Of a stretch of DNA of 64,000 nucleotides, positions 26,480 to 35,174 are shown piece by piece (position 1 is the stretch's first letter; each line of letters opens with the position of its first letter). Under the pieces are notes generated by a model. That model did not search any database. It was not told the origin of the DNA and was given only the letters and a program-made list of their open reading frames with translations. Origin of the DNA: an uncultured Ruminococcus sp. (lineage in GTDB: Bacteria; Bacillota; Clostridia; Oscillospirales; Acutalibacteraceae); assembly GCA_902762615.1 (NCBI GenBank), contig CACWOX010000024.1, positions 1-64,000 on the forward strand, in the 5' to 3' direction. The position numbers and the translations under genes are program-made.

Positions 26480-28438
26480 TCAGACCTCCATAATGATCGG
26501 AAGTATCATCGGGCTTCTCTTGGTGCGCTCATAGATGAATTTGGAGAGATCGTCGCGCACTCTGTTTTTAATGGTGGACCAATCGCGGATGCCTTCGTCA
26601 AAGCAATCCTCCAGCGCGTCGGAGGCTATTCTGCGTGCTTCGTCGAGCAGCGGCTCCGCGTCGCGCACATATACAAATCCCCTCGAGACAATATCGGGTC
26701 CGGCTACCGACAGCCCCGCGTCGGAGCTTATCGCCATTACGACGATGATCAGACCGTCCTGCCCGAGATGCTTGCGGTCTCGCAGAACGACGCTTCCCAC
26801 GTCGCCCACGCCCAGTCCGTCCACAAGCACTTTGCCGCTGGGAACCGTGCCGATCTTTTTGATATGATCGTTGCAGACCTCCACGCAGTCGCCCAGATCC
26901 GCTATGCACACATTGTCGGCCGGAATGCCGACCGCCCTCGCGAGACCCGCGTGCTTGAGCAGGTGCTTCTGCTCACCGTGAACGGGAATGAAATATTTGG
27001 GCTTGATGAGTCCCAGCATGAGCTTGAGTTCTTCCTGACAGGCGTGTCCCGAAACATGCACGTCGTACATCTTCTCATACACCACGTCACACTTGTGCCT
27101 GAGCAGCTCGTTGACAACGTTGCCGACATTCTTTTCATTGCCGGGAATCGGGTTTGCCGATATGATAATGAAATCATCGGGTCCGATTTCGACCTGTCTG
27201 TGGTCGGAAAATGCCATGCGTGTGAGAGCGCTCATGGGTTCGCCCTGACTGCCTGTCGTGATAAGAACGACCTTATTATTGGGGTATCTGTTCAGCATGG
27301 AAATGTCGATCATCACGCCTTCCGGCACGTTGAGATAGCCAAGCTCCTGCGAAATGCTGACGGCGTTGATCATGCTCCTGCCGCTGACGGCGACCTTCCT
27401 GCCGAATTTGTAGGCATAGTCGATAATCTGCTGTATTCTGTAAATATTGGAGGCAAAGGTTGCGATAATAATGCGCTTGTTCTTTGCCGATTCGCTCTGG
27501 AAGAGGGTGTTGAAGGATTCGCCCACCGTGCGTTCGCTCATGGTAAATCCGGGACGCTCGGCATTGGTGGAGTCAGCCATCATGCAGAGCACGCCTTCCT
27601 TGCCGAGCTGCGCAAATCTCCCGAGGTCGATCATTCCGCCGTTAATGGGGGTGGAGTCAATCTTGAAGTCGCCGGTGTGGACGATGGTGCCGCCCGGGGT
27701 GTGAATGGCAAAGCCCACCGCGTCGGGTATGGAGTGGTTGACATTGATGAATTCAACGCCGAAGCAGCCGACATTGATCGTCTGACCGGCAGAAACCACA
27801 TGCAGCTTAGCCGAATCGAGCAGACGGTGCTCCCTGAGCTTGCCTTCCACAAGACCCAGCGTCAGACGCGTGCCGTATATCGGCAGATTCATCTTGCGAA
27901 GCAGGTACGGGAGAGAGCCGATGTGATCCTCGTGTCCGTGGGTCAGAAAAATGCCCTTGATCTTATCGACATTCTGCTCCAAATAGGTAAAATCGGGTAT
28001 GACCAGATCGACGCCCAGCATGGTGTCGTCCGGAAATGCCATTCCGCAGTCCACTATAATGGCTTCATCGCCGTATTCAAACATGGTGATGTTCTTGCCG
28101 ATCTCGTTAAGACCGCCGATAAACGAAATTCTGACAGGCAGCGCAGCCGGTGCCGCCGCCTGATGCTGAAAACGCCCGTAGCCTTTCTTTTTGTAGCCGT
28201 TGTAGTTATTGTAACCGTTGTAATTGGATGTGCGTCTCACGGTCACATCTGCTGAAACGCCGTCCTTTTCCGCGTTCTGATGGCGTGAAAACGACTTGCC
28301 CGAAAACTTGGGCTTGCTGAATCTCGGCGTCTCGGAATGCTCCGAGGTCTTTCCGTTGGAACCATAGCTGTGCTTCACGGAATTATGCGTGCTGTCACGA
28401 CTGATGTTTTTTCTGTTTTTCTTGTTATTTTGTTGCAC
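26480..28438 (-). CDS. rnj: Ribonuclease J with a long N-terminal low-complexity tail
   Basis: Metallo-beta-lactamase/beta-CASP nuclease with endo- and 5' exonuclease activity, central to mRNA decay in Firmicutes. About 652 residues. The catalytic core begins near residue 112 (VRISFIGGLNEIGKN), with LTHGHEDHIGSLPYLL (HxHxDH zinc site) and SGHACQEELKLML (beta-CASP). The first 110 residues are Asn, Lys, Ser, Gly and Tyr rich, with NYNGY-type repeats, and look disordered; typical RNase J lacks this. The GTG at 28438 is chosen because GGAGG lies eight bases upstream; the longer frame to 28540 reads through the leader. gdpP is 78 bases downstream. Confidence 0.93.
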   Translation of the reverse strand: MQQNNKKNRKNISRDSTHNSVKHSYGSNGKTSEHSETPRFSKPKFSGKSFSRHQNAEKDGVSADVTVRRTSNYNGYNNYNGYKKKGYGRFQHQAAAPAALPVRISFIGGLNEIGKNITMFEYGDEAIIVDCGMAFPDDTMLGVDLVIPDFTYLEQNVDKIKGIFLTHGHEDHIGSLPYLLRKMNLPIYGTRLTLGLVEGKLREHRLLDSAKLHVVSAGQTINVGCFGVEFINVNHSIPDAVGFAIHTPGGTIVHTGDFKIDSTPINGGMIDLGRFAQLGKEGVLCMMADSTNAERPGFTMSERTVGESFNTLFQSESAKNKRIIIATFASNIYRIQQIIDYAYKFGRKVAVSGRSMINAVSISQELGYLNVPEGVMIDISMLNRYPNNKVVLITTGSQGEPMSALTRMAFSDHRQVEIGPDDFIIISANPIPGNEKNVGNVVNELLRHKCDVVYEKMYDVHVSGHACQEELKLMLGLIKPKYFIPVHGEQKHLLKHAGLARAVGIPADNVCIADLGDCVEVCNDHIKKIGTVPSGKVLVDGLGVGDVGSVVLRDRKHLGQDGLIIVVMAISSDAGLSVAGPDIVSRGFVYVRDAEPLLDEARRIASDALEDCFDEGIRDWSTIKNRVRDDLSKFIYERTKRSPMILPIIMEV

Positions 28439-28589
28439 AAATAAACCTCCATTAAATTTTAATAATTGAAAAAATAAACACGATTCTAACGATGCTGCAT
28501 ATGCCAAAAAAGAGCCTGTCTCGTAAAGTGACGAAAACAAGCCAATTGTTTCTCATGCATTGAATTTTTTCCGAACACGTTATTATAAT

Positions 28590-28618
28590 ATATTACATTA
28601 ATAATGCAATTTTGTCAA
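28590..28618 (-). promoter_or_regulatory. Promoter of the rnj operon
   Basis: Minus strand: TTGACA (28613-28618), 17 bases, TAATAT (28590-28595). A leader of about 145 bases follows before the rnj start. Confidence 0.65.
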
Positions 28619-28688
28619 CTCCGCAAATCTGAATATATTTTAAACGATTGGGCAAAGTCTTAGGGCATACCGTACAGTGCTTTCCGCG

Positions 28689-29387
28689 TTATCCTGCCAG
28701 ACTTTCCAAGCCGCATGACAGCATAATTCCCGCCGCAAGACCTGCCGCGGAGATTTCCGATGTGTTTTTCATGTTTTTCAGCGCGTTTGACAGTTCAAAC
28801 ATCAGTTCGCAGCACCCCAGCATGAGCAGCATTGCCGCCGAGGGCTTGGTCTCGGAATGAACATACTGCCGCGTTAGCAATTCGGGCAAAAGGCTGATGA
28901 TCGCGCATATTGCCGTAAAGCCCGACAGTGACTTCGCCTGCCGTTCCCCGCTGTCCTCCCGAACATAATAAACCGCAAATGTCAGCAGCGCTATGACCGA
29001 CGCCCGCCCGACAATGAATACGGCTCCGTCGGGCATGAGCCTGCTGTCGAGCATCAGTCCCTTTCCCGTACAAACCATGACCGCTCCCACGGAAGAAAAG
29101 ACTTTTTTGCTGCCGCTCTCGGAAAAGACCTTATTGATCTCATAAAAAAACACGATGCCGCAGCCCATCATCAGCGCTTCCAGAAATAAACCTGTATTTG
29201 TTCCCGCGGCAGCTGCCAGCTCCCAGCCGCACTCCACAAATACACTCTTGACGATTCTGAAAATTATTATTCCCAGCGCCGCGGAAAAAATGCCGCATTG
29301 CCTCTGAGAACGGCACAGCAGCGGCGAAAAGAGCATTACCGCCGCAATCGACAGCAGACAGGCTGCCGCCGCGTATTTCCACTCCAA
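28689..29387 (-). CDS. Unrecognised multi-spanning membrane protein
   Basis: I do not recognise this protein. It has about 232 residues with seven or so hydrophobic stretches (for example AAAACLLSIAAVMLF, FSAALGIIIFRIVKS, GLFLEALMMGCGIVFFY, ASVIALLTFAVYYV, AAMLLMLGCCELMF, AAGLAAGIMLSCGLESL). The TTG at 29387 is chosen because AGGAGG lies seven bases upstream; the frame is open 11 codons further to a GTG with no ribosome site. It stands alone between the rnj promoter and a divergent aminotransferase gene, so context gives no role. It carries no obvious catalytic or nucleotide-binding motif. Confidence 0.75.
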   Translation of the reverse strand: MEWKYAAAACLLSIAAVMLFSPLLCRSQRQCGIFSAALGIIIFRIVKSVFVECGWELAAAAGTNTGLFLEALMMGCGIVFFYEINKVFSESGSKKVFSSVGAVMVCTGKGLMLDSRLMPDGAVFIVGRASVIALLTFAVYYVREDSGERQAKSLSGFTAICAIISLLPELLTRQYVHSETKPSAAMLLMLGCCELMFELSNALKNMKNTSEISAAGLAAGIMLSCGLESLAG

Positions 29388-29455
29388 AGCAATTCCTCCT
29401 GAAATGATGATTGAACCCACGAAAATGAATTTTTTATATATTTTTGCTTTCTTAA

Positions 29456-29484
29456 TTGTTTATCGTCACAAAGTCTGATATAAT
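29456..29484 (+). promoter_or_regulatory. Promoter of the aminotransferase gene
   Basis: TTGTTT, 17 bases, TATAAT at 29479-29484, about 50 bases before the start codon. Confidence 0.65.
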
Positions 29485-29536
29485 GAATTTGAATGACACT
29501 ATGCAGTCAATTATTTGATTAACGGAGGATAATCCC

Positions 29537-30730
29537 ATGATAAATCCACAGTACAAAGCTATGCTCAGCGGCAAATCCATTATACGCGAGCTTAGCGAAT
29601 ACGCCACCGAACGCGGCAGGGAAATCGGCTATGAAAATGTTTTCGACTACAGCCTCGGCAATCCCAGCGTCCCCTGCACACAGTCCTTCACCGACGCAAT
29701 GATCGACCTGCTCGAAAACAGCGATCCCGTCGCCATTCACGGCTACAGCCCTTCCCTCGGCATTCAGTCGGTCAGGCAGTCGGTTGCCGACAGCCTCAAT
29801 CGCCGCTTTGGTACATGCTATGAGGCAAAGCATATTTTTATGACATGCGGAGCCGCCGGCGCTGTCGCACACGCTGTCCGCTGCGTCACCGTTCCGGGCG
29901 ACGAGGTGCTGACCTTTGCGCCCTTCTTCCCCGAATACACCCCCTATGTCAATCAGACCGGCGCGGTGCTGAAGGTCGTTCCCGCCAACACGGCGGATTT
30001 CCAGATCAATTTTGAGGCGTTCGAGTCAATGCTCACAGACAAGGTTGCCGCCGTGCTCATCAATACCCCCAACAACCCCTCCGGCATTGTCTACACCACC
30101 GAGACGATTACCCGCCTTGCCGACATCCTTCGCCGCAAGCAGGAGCAGTACGGACACGACATTTTCCTGATCAGCGACGAGCCTTACAGAGAGATTGTCT
30201 TTGCGGGTGTGGACGCTCCCTTTGTGGCGAAATTCTACGACAACACCCTGACCTGCTATTCCTTCTCCAAGAGCCTGAGTCTCCCCGGTGAAAGAATCGG
30301 CTACATAGCCGTCAATCCCAAGGCAACCGACGCCGACATTATCGCCGTGATTTGCGGACAGATCAGCCGCGGTATCGGTCACAACTGCCCGCCGTCCATT
30401 ATTCAGCTTGCCGTGTCGAAGGTCATTGACGACACCAGCGATCTGTCGGTCTATGAGACCAATATGAATCTCATTTACCACAAGCTGATCGGGCTGGGCT
30501 TCACCGTGGTCAAACCGGGCGGAACCTTCTACATATTCCCCAAGGCGCTGGAAGAGGACGCCAACGCATTCTGCATGAAGGCGAAGAAATACGACCTGAT
30601 TCTGGTTCCGGCTGACAATTTCGGCTGCCCCGGCTATTTCCGCATGGCGTACTGCATTGACACCGAAAAGGTCATACGCAGTCTCGATGTGCTGGAGAAA
30701 TTTGTCAAAACAGAATATTTCAGTAAATAA
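29537..30730 (+). CDS. Pyridoxal-phosphate aminotransferase, class I/II
   Basis: Fold-type I aminotransferase, probably acting on aspartate or aromatic amino acids. 397 residues. INTPNNPSGIVY binds cofactor; LISDEPYREIVF gives the aspartate/tyrosine pair; YSFSKSLSLPGERIGYI holds the Schiff-base lysine; FRMAYC has the substrate carboxylate arginine. GGAGG lies about ten bases upstream of the ATG. A GH13 gene follows 19 bases downstream, so they may be one transcript, although no metabolic link is clear. Substrate not assignable from sequence. Confidence 0.93.
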   Translation: MINPQYKAMLSGKSIIRELSEYATERGREIGYENVFDYSLGNPSVPCTQSFTDAMIDLLENSDPVAIHGYSPSLGIQSVRQSVADSLNRRFGTCYEAKHIFMTCGAAGAVAHAVRCVTVPGDEVLTFAPFFPEYTPYVNQTGAVLKVVPANTADFQINFEAFESMLTDKVAAVLINTPNNPSGIVYTTETITRLADILRRKQEQYGHDIFLISDEPYREIVFAGVDAPFVAKFYDNTLTCYSFSKSLSLPGERIGYIAVNPKATDADIIAVICGQISRGIGHNCPPSIIQLAVSKVIDDTSDLSVYETNMNLIYHKLIGLGFTVVKPGGTFYIFPKALEEDANAFCMKAKKYDLILVPADNFGCPGYFRMAYCIDTEKVIRSLDVLEKFVKTEYFSK

Positions 30731-30749
30731 TCCTGAAAGGAAGTGCGTT

Positions 30750-32042
30750 ATGACTGCACCCAAAAAAAGAGATATTTCCCTTCGCGGCAAAATCATTTAT
30801 TCGGTCTATCTGCGCAACCATACGCCGGAAGGCACATTCGCCGCGTTCGAGGGCGATCTGGACAGAATCAAGGCTCTCGGCGCCGACATCATCTGGCTGC
30901 TGCCGATACACCCCATCGGTCAGCTCAATAAAAAAGGCGGTCTCGGCTGTCCCTACTCCATCAGCGACTACCGGGGAATCAATCCCGAATACGGCACGGA
31001 GGACGACTTGAAGCACCTTGTCGGCGAAATACACGCCCGAGGCATGCGCTGCATCATCGACGTGGTTTACAACCACACCTCGCACGATTCGGTGCTTTTC
31101 AGAGAACATCCCGAGTACTTCTATCGCAAGGAGGACGGCAGCTTCGGCAACCGATACGGCGACTGGACCGACGTGCTCGACCTCGATTATTCCAACAGGG
31201 AATTATGGGATTATCAGACCGAAACGCTGGTGAAATGGGCGCACATCGTGGACGGATTCCGCTGCGACGTGGCTTCCTGCGTTCCCGTGGAATTCTGGGA
31301 ACAGGCGGTGGAGGCTGTGGCGAAGGTCAATCCCGGCGCGATCTGGCTTGCCGAGTCGGTCTATACCGGACATGTGCAGTATGCGCGTGAATGCGGCTAT
31401 CCTGTCGCCACCGACGCCGATCTTTACCGTGCCTTTGACATGGAATACCCGTACGACGTGCAGGATTATTTCAACCGGTACACAGAGGGAAAAGGCAAGC
31501 TCAGCGAATACATAAGCATGCTCAATTATCAGGAGCACGTCTTCCCCACCGACTACATCAAAGTGCGCTATATCGAAAATCACGACACGCCGCGTGCAAG
31601 CCACCTCTTCCCCGACACCCGACAAATGCTCAACTGGCTCGCCTTCGCCTATTTCCAGAAGGGCGCCACCATGCTCTACGGCGGTCAGGAATGGCAGAAC
31701 GAGGAATACTGCACGCTCTTTGACAAGGCGGTATTCAGCCGCGACCCTCAGAAGGACGTTACGCCCTATATCCAAAAATACGGAGAGGTCAAAAAATCCC
31801 TTCTGCCGGTCGACGCGGATTTTTCCGCCACAGCCGACGATGATTCGGGCATTGTCACCGCATTTCTCACCTGCCGGTCCTCCCGCGTCGCAGGCGTATT
31901 CAGCATGGAGCTCAAGTCCGGCGAAGTCAGCCTTGATGTGCCGGACGGCGAATATGTCAACGAGCTTTCGGGCGAAAAGATCGCTGTTTCCGAGGGAAAA
32001 TTAATGTCGGTCGGTGAGCCTATCATCTTCCGGGTCCGATAA
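30750..32042 (+). CDS. Alpha-amylase family glycoside hydrolase (GH13), cytoplasmic
   Basis: 430 residues with the GH13 barrel motifs: DVVYNHTSHDS (region I), GFRCDVAS (catalytic nucleophile Asp), WLAESVY (acid/base Glu) and IENHDTPR (transition-state Asp). There is no signal peptide, so it should act on imported or stored alpha-glucans or oligosaccharides inside the cell, which fits the glgA gene further along. The ATG at 30750 follows GAAAGGAAG; the frame extends 31 codons upstream into the aminotransferase gene, but those residues are that gene read in another frame. A short beta domain closes the protein. Exact specificity unknown. Confidence 0.92.
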   Translation: MTAPKKRDISLRGKIIYSVYLRNHTPEGTFAAFEGDLDRIKALGADIIWLLPIHPIGQLNKKGGLGCPYSISDYRGINPEYGTEDDLKHLVGEIHARGMRCIIDVVYNHTSHDSVLFREHPEYFYRKEDGSFGNRYGDWTDVLDLDYSNRELWDYQTETLVKWAHIVDGFRCDVASCVPVEFWEQAVEAVAKVNPGAIWLAESVYTGHVQYARECGYPVATDADLYRAFDMEYPYDVQDYFNRYTEGKGKLSEYISMLNYQEHVFPTDYIKVRYIENHDTPRASHLFPDTRQMLNWLAFAYFQKGATMLYGGQEWQNEEYCTLFDKAVFSRDPQKDVTPYIQKYGEVKKSLLPVDADFSATADDDSGIVTAFLTCRSSRVAGVFSMELKSGEVSLDVPDGEYVNELSGEKIAVSEGKLMSVGEPIIFRVR

Positions 32043-32098
32043 ATCTTTGTGCATTATGCGCATATATGCAGGGCTGTATTTTCTTAAATATTGATCAC

Positions 32099-32126
32099 TT
32101 GCAATTTTCCCTGAATATGTTATAAT
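32099..32126 (+). promoter_or_regulatory. Promoter in front of a hairpin and the 79-residue ORF
   Basis: TTGCAA, 16 bases, TATAAT (32121-32126). Transcripts would start near 32133, just before the hairpin at 32137. Confidence 0.6.
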
Positions 32127-32136
32127 AGGAATAACA

Positions 32137-32191
32137 ACGTGTGGCGTTTCAACTGCGTAAAACCGGTTGGAGTCACACGTTTTTTATTTTC
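32137..32191 (+). terminator. Terminator-like hairpin between promoter and ORF (copy 1)
   Basis: ACGTGTG (32137-32143) with CACACGT (32174-32180), inner CAAC/GTTG, loop TGCGTAAAACCG, then TTTTTTATTTT. It lies downstream of a promoter and directly upstream of the ribosome site of the small ORF, so it should attenuate that gene. A related copy lies at 32471. Confidence 0.65.
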
Positions 32192-32208
32192 ATTCAGGAG
32201 GAATTCAT

Positions 32209-32448
32209 ATGAAACGAGTAAAAGAAGCGTGTATCTGTCAGACGCTTCACTTCATGCTGAAAGAGGACATTGATCACGAATACGCGGTCAAGCTTGTCAA
32301 GGATGAAATTGAGAAATATAAGGCTTCGCTGGAAAAAAGCAGAACACAATACAAAATCGTGAGCGAGGATGCTCAGCCCGACGGTTCGGTTATTATCAAG
32401 ATCATCAAGCAGTACAACACAAACCCCGTGGGCGATTATCTTAAATAA
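32209..32448 (+). CDS. Small protein of unknown function, 79 residues
   Basis: I do not recognise this protein. It is soluble and charged, with a predicted helix-rich middle (EYAVKLVKDEIEKYKASLEKS) and a beta-like end (YKIVSEDAQPDGSVIIKIIKQYN). CAGGAGGA lies seven bases before the ATG, a very strong ribosome site. It is flanked on both sides by related terminator hairpins, so it is a monocistronic unit that may be attenuated. No membrane segment or signal peptide. Confidence 0.75.
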   Translation: MKRVKEACICQTLHFMLKEDIDHEYAVKLVKDEIEKYKASLEKSRTQYKIVSEDAQPDGSVIIKIIKQYNTNPVGDYLK

Positions 32449-32470
32449 GAATCATATCTGTATTTTTAAA

Positions 32471-32523
32471 GCGTGTAGCAATTGCGTAAATCCGGCTTTT
32501 TGCTGCACGCTTTTTATTTTTTT
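32471..32523 (+). terminator. Terminator hairpin between the small ORF and the MATE gene (copy 2)
   Basis: GCGTG and AGCAA (32471-32481) pair with TTGCT and CACGC (32500-32510), then TTTTTATTTTTTT. The loop region TGCGTAAATCCGG matches copy 1 at 32154-32166 with one mismatch. Confidence 0.8.
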
Positions 32524-32540
32524 ACAAAGGGGTAATTCCA

Positions 32541-34010
32541 ATGGAAAACAATTCAAACCAACACCTTGGCGAGGAAAGCATTGCAAAGCTGATGGGCCGC
32601 TATGCCGTTCCCTGCATCATTTCGCTGCTGGTCGGCGCGCTTTACAATATCGTTGACCAGATATTCATAGCCAATGCCGCCTATCTCGGCTCATACGGAA
32701 ACGCGGCAAATACGGTGGTCTTTCCGCTCACCGTCATCGCTCTGGCAATCGCCGTTATGATCGGCGACGGCTGCTGCGCCTTTGTGAGCATCAGTCTCGG
32801 TCAGAACAACACCAATAAGGCTAAGCGCAGCACCGGCAATTCCATCATCATGGTGATCGCGTCAAGCATCATTCTCAGCGCGGTCTATCTGATTTTCAGC
32901 CGGCAGATCATAGCCATGTTCGGCGGAACGGTCAACGCCGAGACTTTCAGACATTCTAAGGAATATTTCTTTTATATTACGCTTGGAATGCCCTTTTATA
33001 TGTTCGGGCAGGCAATGAATCCCATTATTCGCGCCGACGGAAATCCGAGATTTGCGATGGCTTCGACTCTTGCGGGTGCGGCGGTCAATATCGTACTTGA
33101 CCCCCTCTTTATCTTCGGCTTCAAATGGGGCATGATGGGCGCAGCCGTGGCAACCGTTCTGGGGCAGGCTGTGACGGCGGGTCTTGCTGTCCGGTATATT
33201 TTGAATATGAAGCTGATAAAGCCAGCCGTAGAGGATTTTACGCTTGACGGTCAGATATGCCGGAGAACCCTTGTCTTAGGGCTCACCAGCTTTTTGTCAC
33301 AGATTTCCCTTGTGGCGGCTATGGCAGCTATCAACAACATGATTCGCAAATACGGCGCGCTCGATCCTGTATTCGGGCGTGAACAATACGCTCAGATCCC
33401 CATGGCGGTGGTCGGCATTGTTATGAAATTCTTTCAGATCGTCATTTCAATTGTGGTGGGAATGGCTGCCGGCTGTATTCCGGTCGTCGGGTACAACATC
33501 GGCGCGAACAAAAAGCAGCGCGTCAGGGAGCTTTTCACAAGGCTGCTTGTCGCAGAAGCTGCCGTCGGCGCTGTCGCCCTGCTTATTGTAGAGCTGTTTC
33601 CTCGCCAGCTGATCGGGATATTCGGCGCGGCTAACGAAAGCGTGTATTACACCGGCTTTGCCATTCGCGCATTCCGGATTTATCTCTGCATGATAATCTT
33701 TGCCTGCGTCAACAAGGCTTGCTTTATCTTCCTGCAGGCAATGGGAAAGGCTGTCTCTTCCACCGTTCTCTCAATGGTGCGCGAGATTGTCTTTGGCGTG
33801 GGATTTGCCCTGCTTCTCCCGCTTTTCTTCGGGCTGGACGGCGTGCTTTACTCCATGCCGTTATCCGATGCACTCACCTTTGTGATCGCCGTATTCCTCA
33901 TCATAAAGACTTACGGGCAGCTCGACGGCAGTATTCTTGATTATCTCGGAAAAATCAAAAAGTTAAGGAATTATCCCAAACGGCTGCTCACACAGCTTTC
34001 ACATCAATAA
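32541..34010 (+). CDS. MATE family efflux transporter
   Basis: Multidrug and toxin extrusion transporter, ion-driven, in the cytoplasmic membrane. 489 residues, about twelve hydrophobic helices in two similar halves. N-terminal ISLLVGALYNIVDQIFIANA and DGNPRFAMASTLAGAAVNIVLDPLFIF are typical of the MepA/DinF-like branch. AAAGGGG lies nine bases before the ATG. It is preceded by a terminator-like hairpin and ends at a bidirectional terminator. Substrate unknown. Confidence 0.93.
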   Translation: MENNSNQHLGEESIAKLMGRYAVPCIISLLVGALYNIVDQIFIANAAYLGSYGNAANTVVFPLTVIALAIAVMIGDGCCAFVSISLGQNNTNKAKRSTGNSIIMVIASSIILSAVYLIFSRQIIAMFGGTVNAETFRHSKEYFFYITLGMPFYMFGQAMNPIIRADGNPRFAMASTLAGAAVNIVLDPLFIFGFKWGMMGAAVATVLGQAVTAGLAVRYILNMKLIKPAVEDFTLDGQICRRTLVLGLTSFLSQISLVAAMAAINNMIRKYGALDPVFGREQYAQIPMAVVGIVMKFFQIVISIVVGMAAGCIPVVGYNIGANKKQRVRELFTRLLVAEAAVGAVALLIVELFPRQLIGIFGAANESVYYTGFAIRAFRIYLCMIIFACVNKACFIFLQAMGKAVSSTVLSMVREIVFGVGFALLLPLFFGLDGVLYSMPLSDALTFVIAVFLIIKTYGQLDGSILDYLGKIKKLRNYPKRLLTQLSHQ

Positions 34011-34029
34011 AAAAGTACGGATATTTAAA

Positions 34030-34079
34030 AAGCCTCACTGTTACTGAGAAAAATGTCTCAACAGTGAGGCTTATTTTTT
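34030..34079. terminator. Bidirectional terminator between the MATE gene and trpS
   Basis: AAGCCTCACTGTT (34030-34042) with AACAGTGAGGCTT (34060-34072), T-run on the plus side, A/T-rich on the other. Confidence 0.85.
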
Positions 34080-34094
34080 TATCAAATACAAGTA

Positions 34095-35132
34095 TTATCT
34101 GACAAGACCGACCTTCTTGTAGACTTTTTCGATCGTGCGCTTTGCCAGCTTTGATGCGGACTGCGCACCCTGCTGCGCCAGCTCGTCAAGATATTTCTTA
34201 TCGCTCAGAAGCTCCTTATATCTGATCTGGATAGGCTCGAGCACTGCGACAACAGATTCGCCCACGGCGGCTTTGAAGTCTCCGTAGCCCTTGCCGCGGA
34301 ATTCGTCCTCGATCTGCTCATAGGTCTTTCCGGTGCAGGCGGAATAGATCTCCATGAGGTTGTTGATGCCGTCCTTGCCCTCGGCATATCTCACGCTCGC
34401 TTCGCTGTCGGTTACGGCGGAGCGGAATTTCTTCATGATGGTGGCAGGCTCGTCGGTCATCAGAATATAGCTCTTGGCGTTGGGATCGGACTTGCTCATC
34501 TTCTTGCTCGGGTCAAGAAGATTCCTCACTCTCGCGGCGTTCTTCTTGATGTAAGGCTCCGGCACAACGAAGGTCTTGCCGTAAATGCCGTTGAAGCGCT
34601 CGGCAATATCCCTCGTCAGTTCAAGATGCTGCCTCTGGTCATCTCCGACCGGCACCAGATCCGCCTGATAAAGCAGAATGTCTGCCGCCATCAGTACCGG
34701 ATAGGTGAAGAGTCCGGCGTTGATGTTGTCGGCATGTCTTGCCGACTTATCCTTGAACTGCGTCATGCGCGAAAGCTCTCCGAACTGCGTGAAAGTGCTG
34801 AGAACCCACGACAGCTCGGCATGAGCGGGGACCATGCTCTGATGGAAAAAGATGCTCTTTTCGGGGTCAACGCCTGCCGCGATCAGCAGCGCAAAAAGAT
34901 TGGCGGTGTTTTCCCTGAGCTTTTTGGGATCCTGACGGACTGTGATGGCGTGCAGGTTGGCTGTCGCGTAAATACATTCAAATTCGTCCTGCATATCGAC
35001 CCAGTTGCGGATAGCGCCGAGATAATTGCCCAGCGTCATCTGTCCGCTCGGCTGTATGGCGGAGAAAATGCGCTTCTTCCTTGCGGGCGCGTCGGTCGCC
35101 GCCTGATTGTTGGTGTTTTTTGTTTCTTCCAT
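34095..35132 (-). CDS. trpS: Tryptophan-tRNA ligase
   Basis: Class I synthetase charging tRNA-Trp. 345 residues. The HIGH-like motif is PSGQMTLGNYLG, near residue 30; KMSKSDPN is the KMSKS loop; VPVGDDQRQHLELTRDIAERFN binds the amino acid. An N-terminal tail of about 20 residues precedes the core. AGAGAGG lies about nine bases before the ATG. It follows the DHHW gene with a 42-base gap holding a TATAAT-like box, so it may have its own promoter. No T-box is seen. Confidence 0.97.
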   Translation of the reverse strand: MEETKNTNNQAATDAPARKKRIFSAIQPSGQMTLGNYLGAIRNWVDMQDEFECIYATANLHAITVRQDPKKLRENTANLFALLIAAGVDPEKSIFFHQSMVPAHAELSWVLSTFTQFGELSRMTQFKDKSARHADNINAGLFTYPVLMAADILLYQADLVPVGDDQRQHLELTRDIAERFNGIYGKTFVVPEPYIKKNAARVRNLLDPSKKMSKSDPNAKSYILMTDEPATIMKKFRSAVTDSEASVRYAEGKDGINNLMEIYSACTGKTYEQIEDEFRGKGYGDFKAAVGESVVAVLEPIQIRYKELLSDKKYLDELAQQGAQSASKLAKRTIEKVYKKVGLVR

Positions 35133-35174
35133 GATGAAAACCTCTCTTGCAATGTATATATATTATATAGTTAA

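Noticed and set aside
26123..28255. 710-residue open frame on the plus strand
   Set aside because: It is antisense to rnj and gdpP. Codon bias of those genes leaves the opposite frame open. No motif or ribosome site was seen.
30657..30749. Longer N-terminus for the GH13 enzyme
   Set aside because: It lies inside the aminotransferase gene in another frame, and the ATG at 30750 has a good ribosome site.
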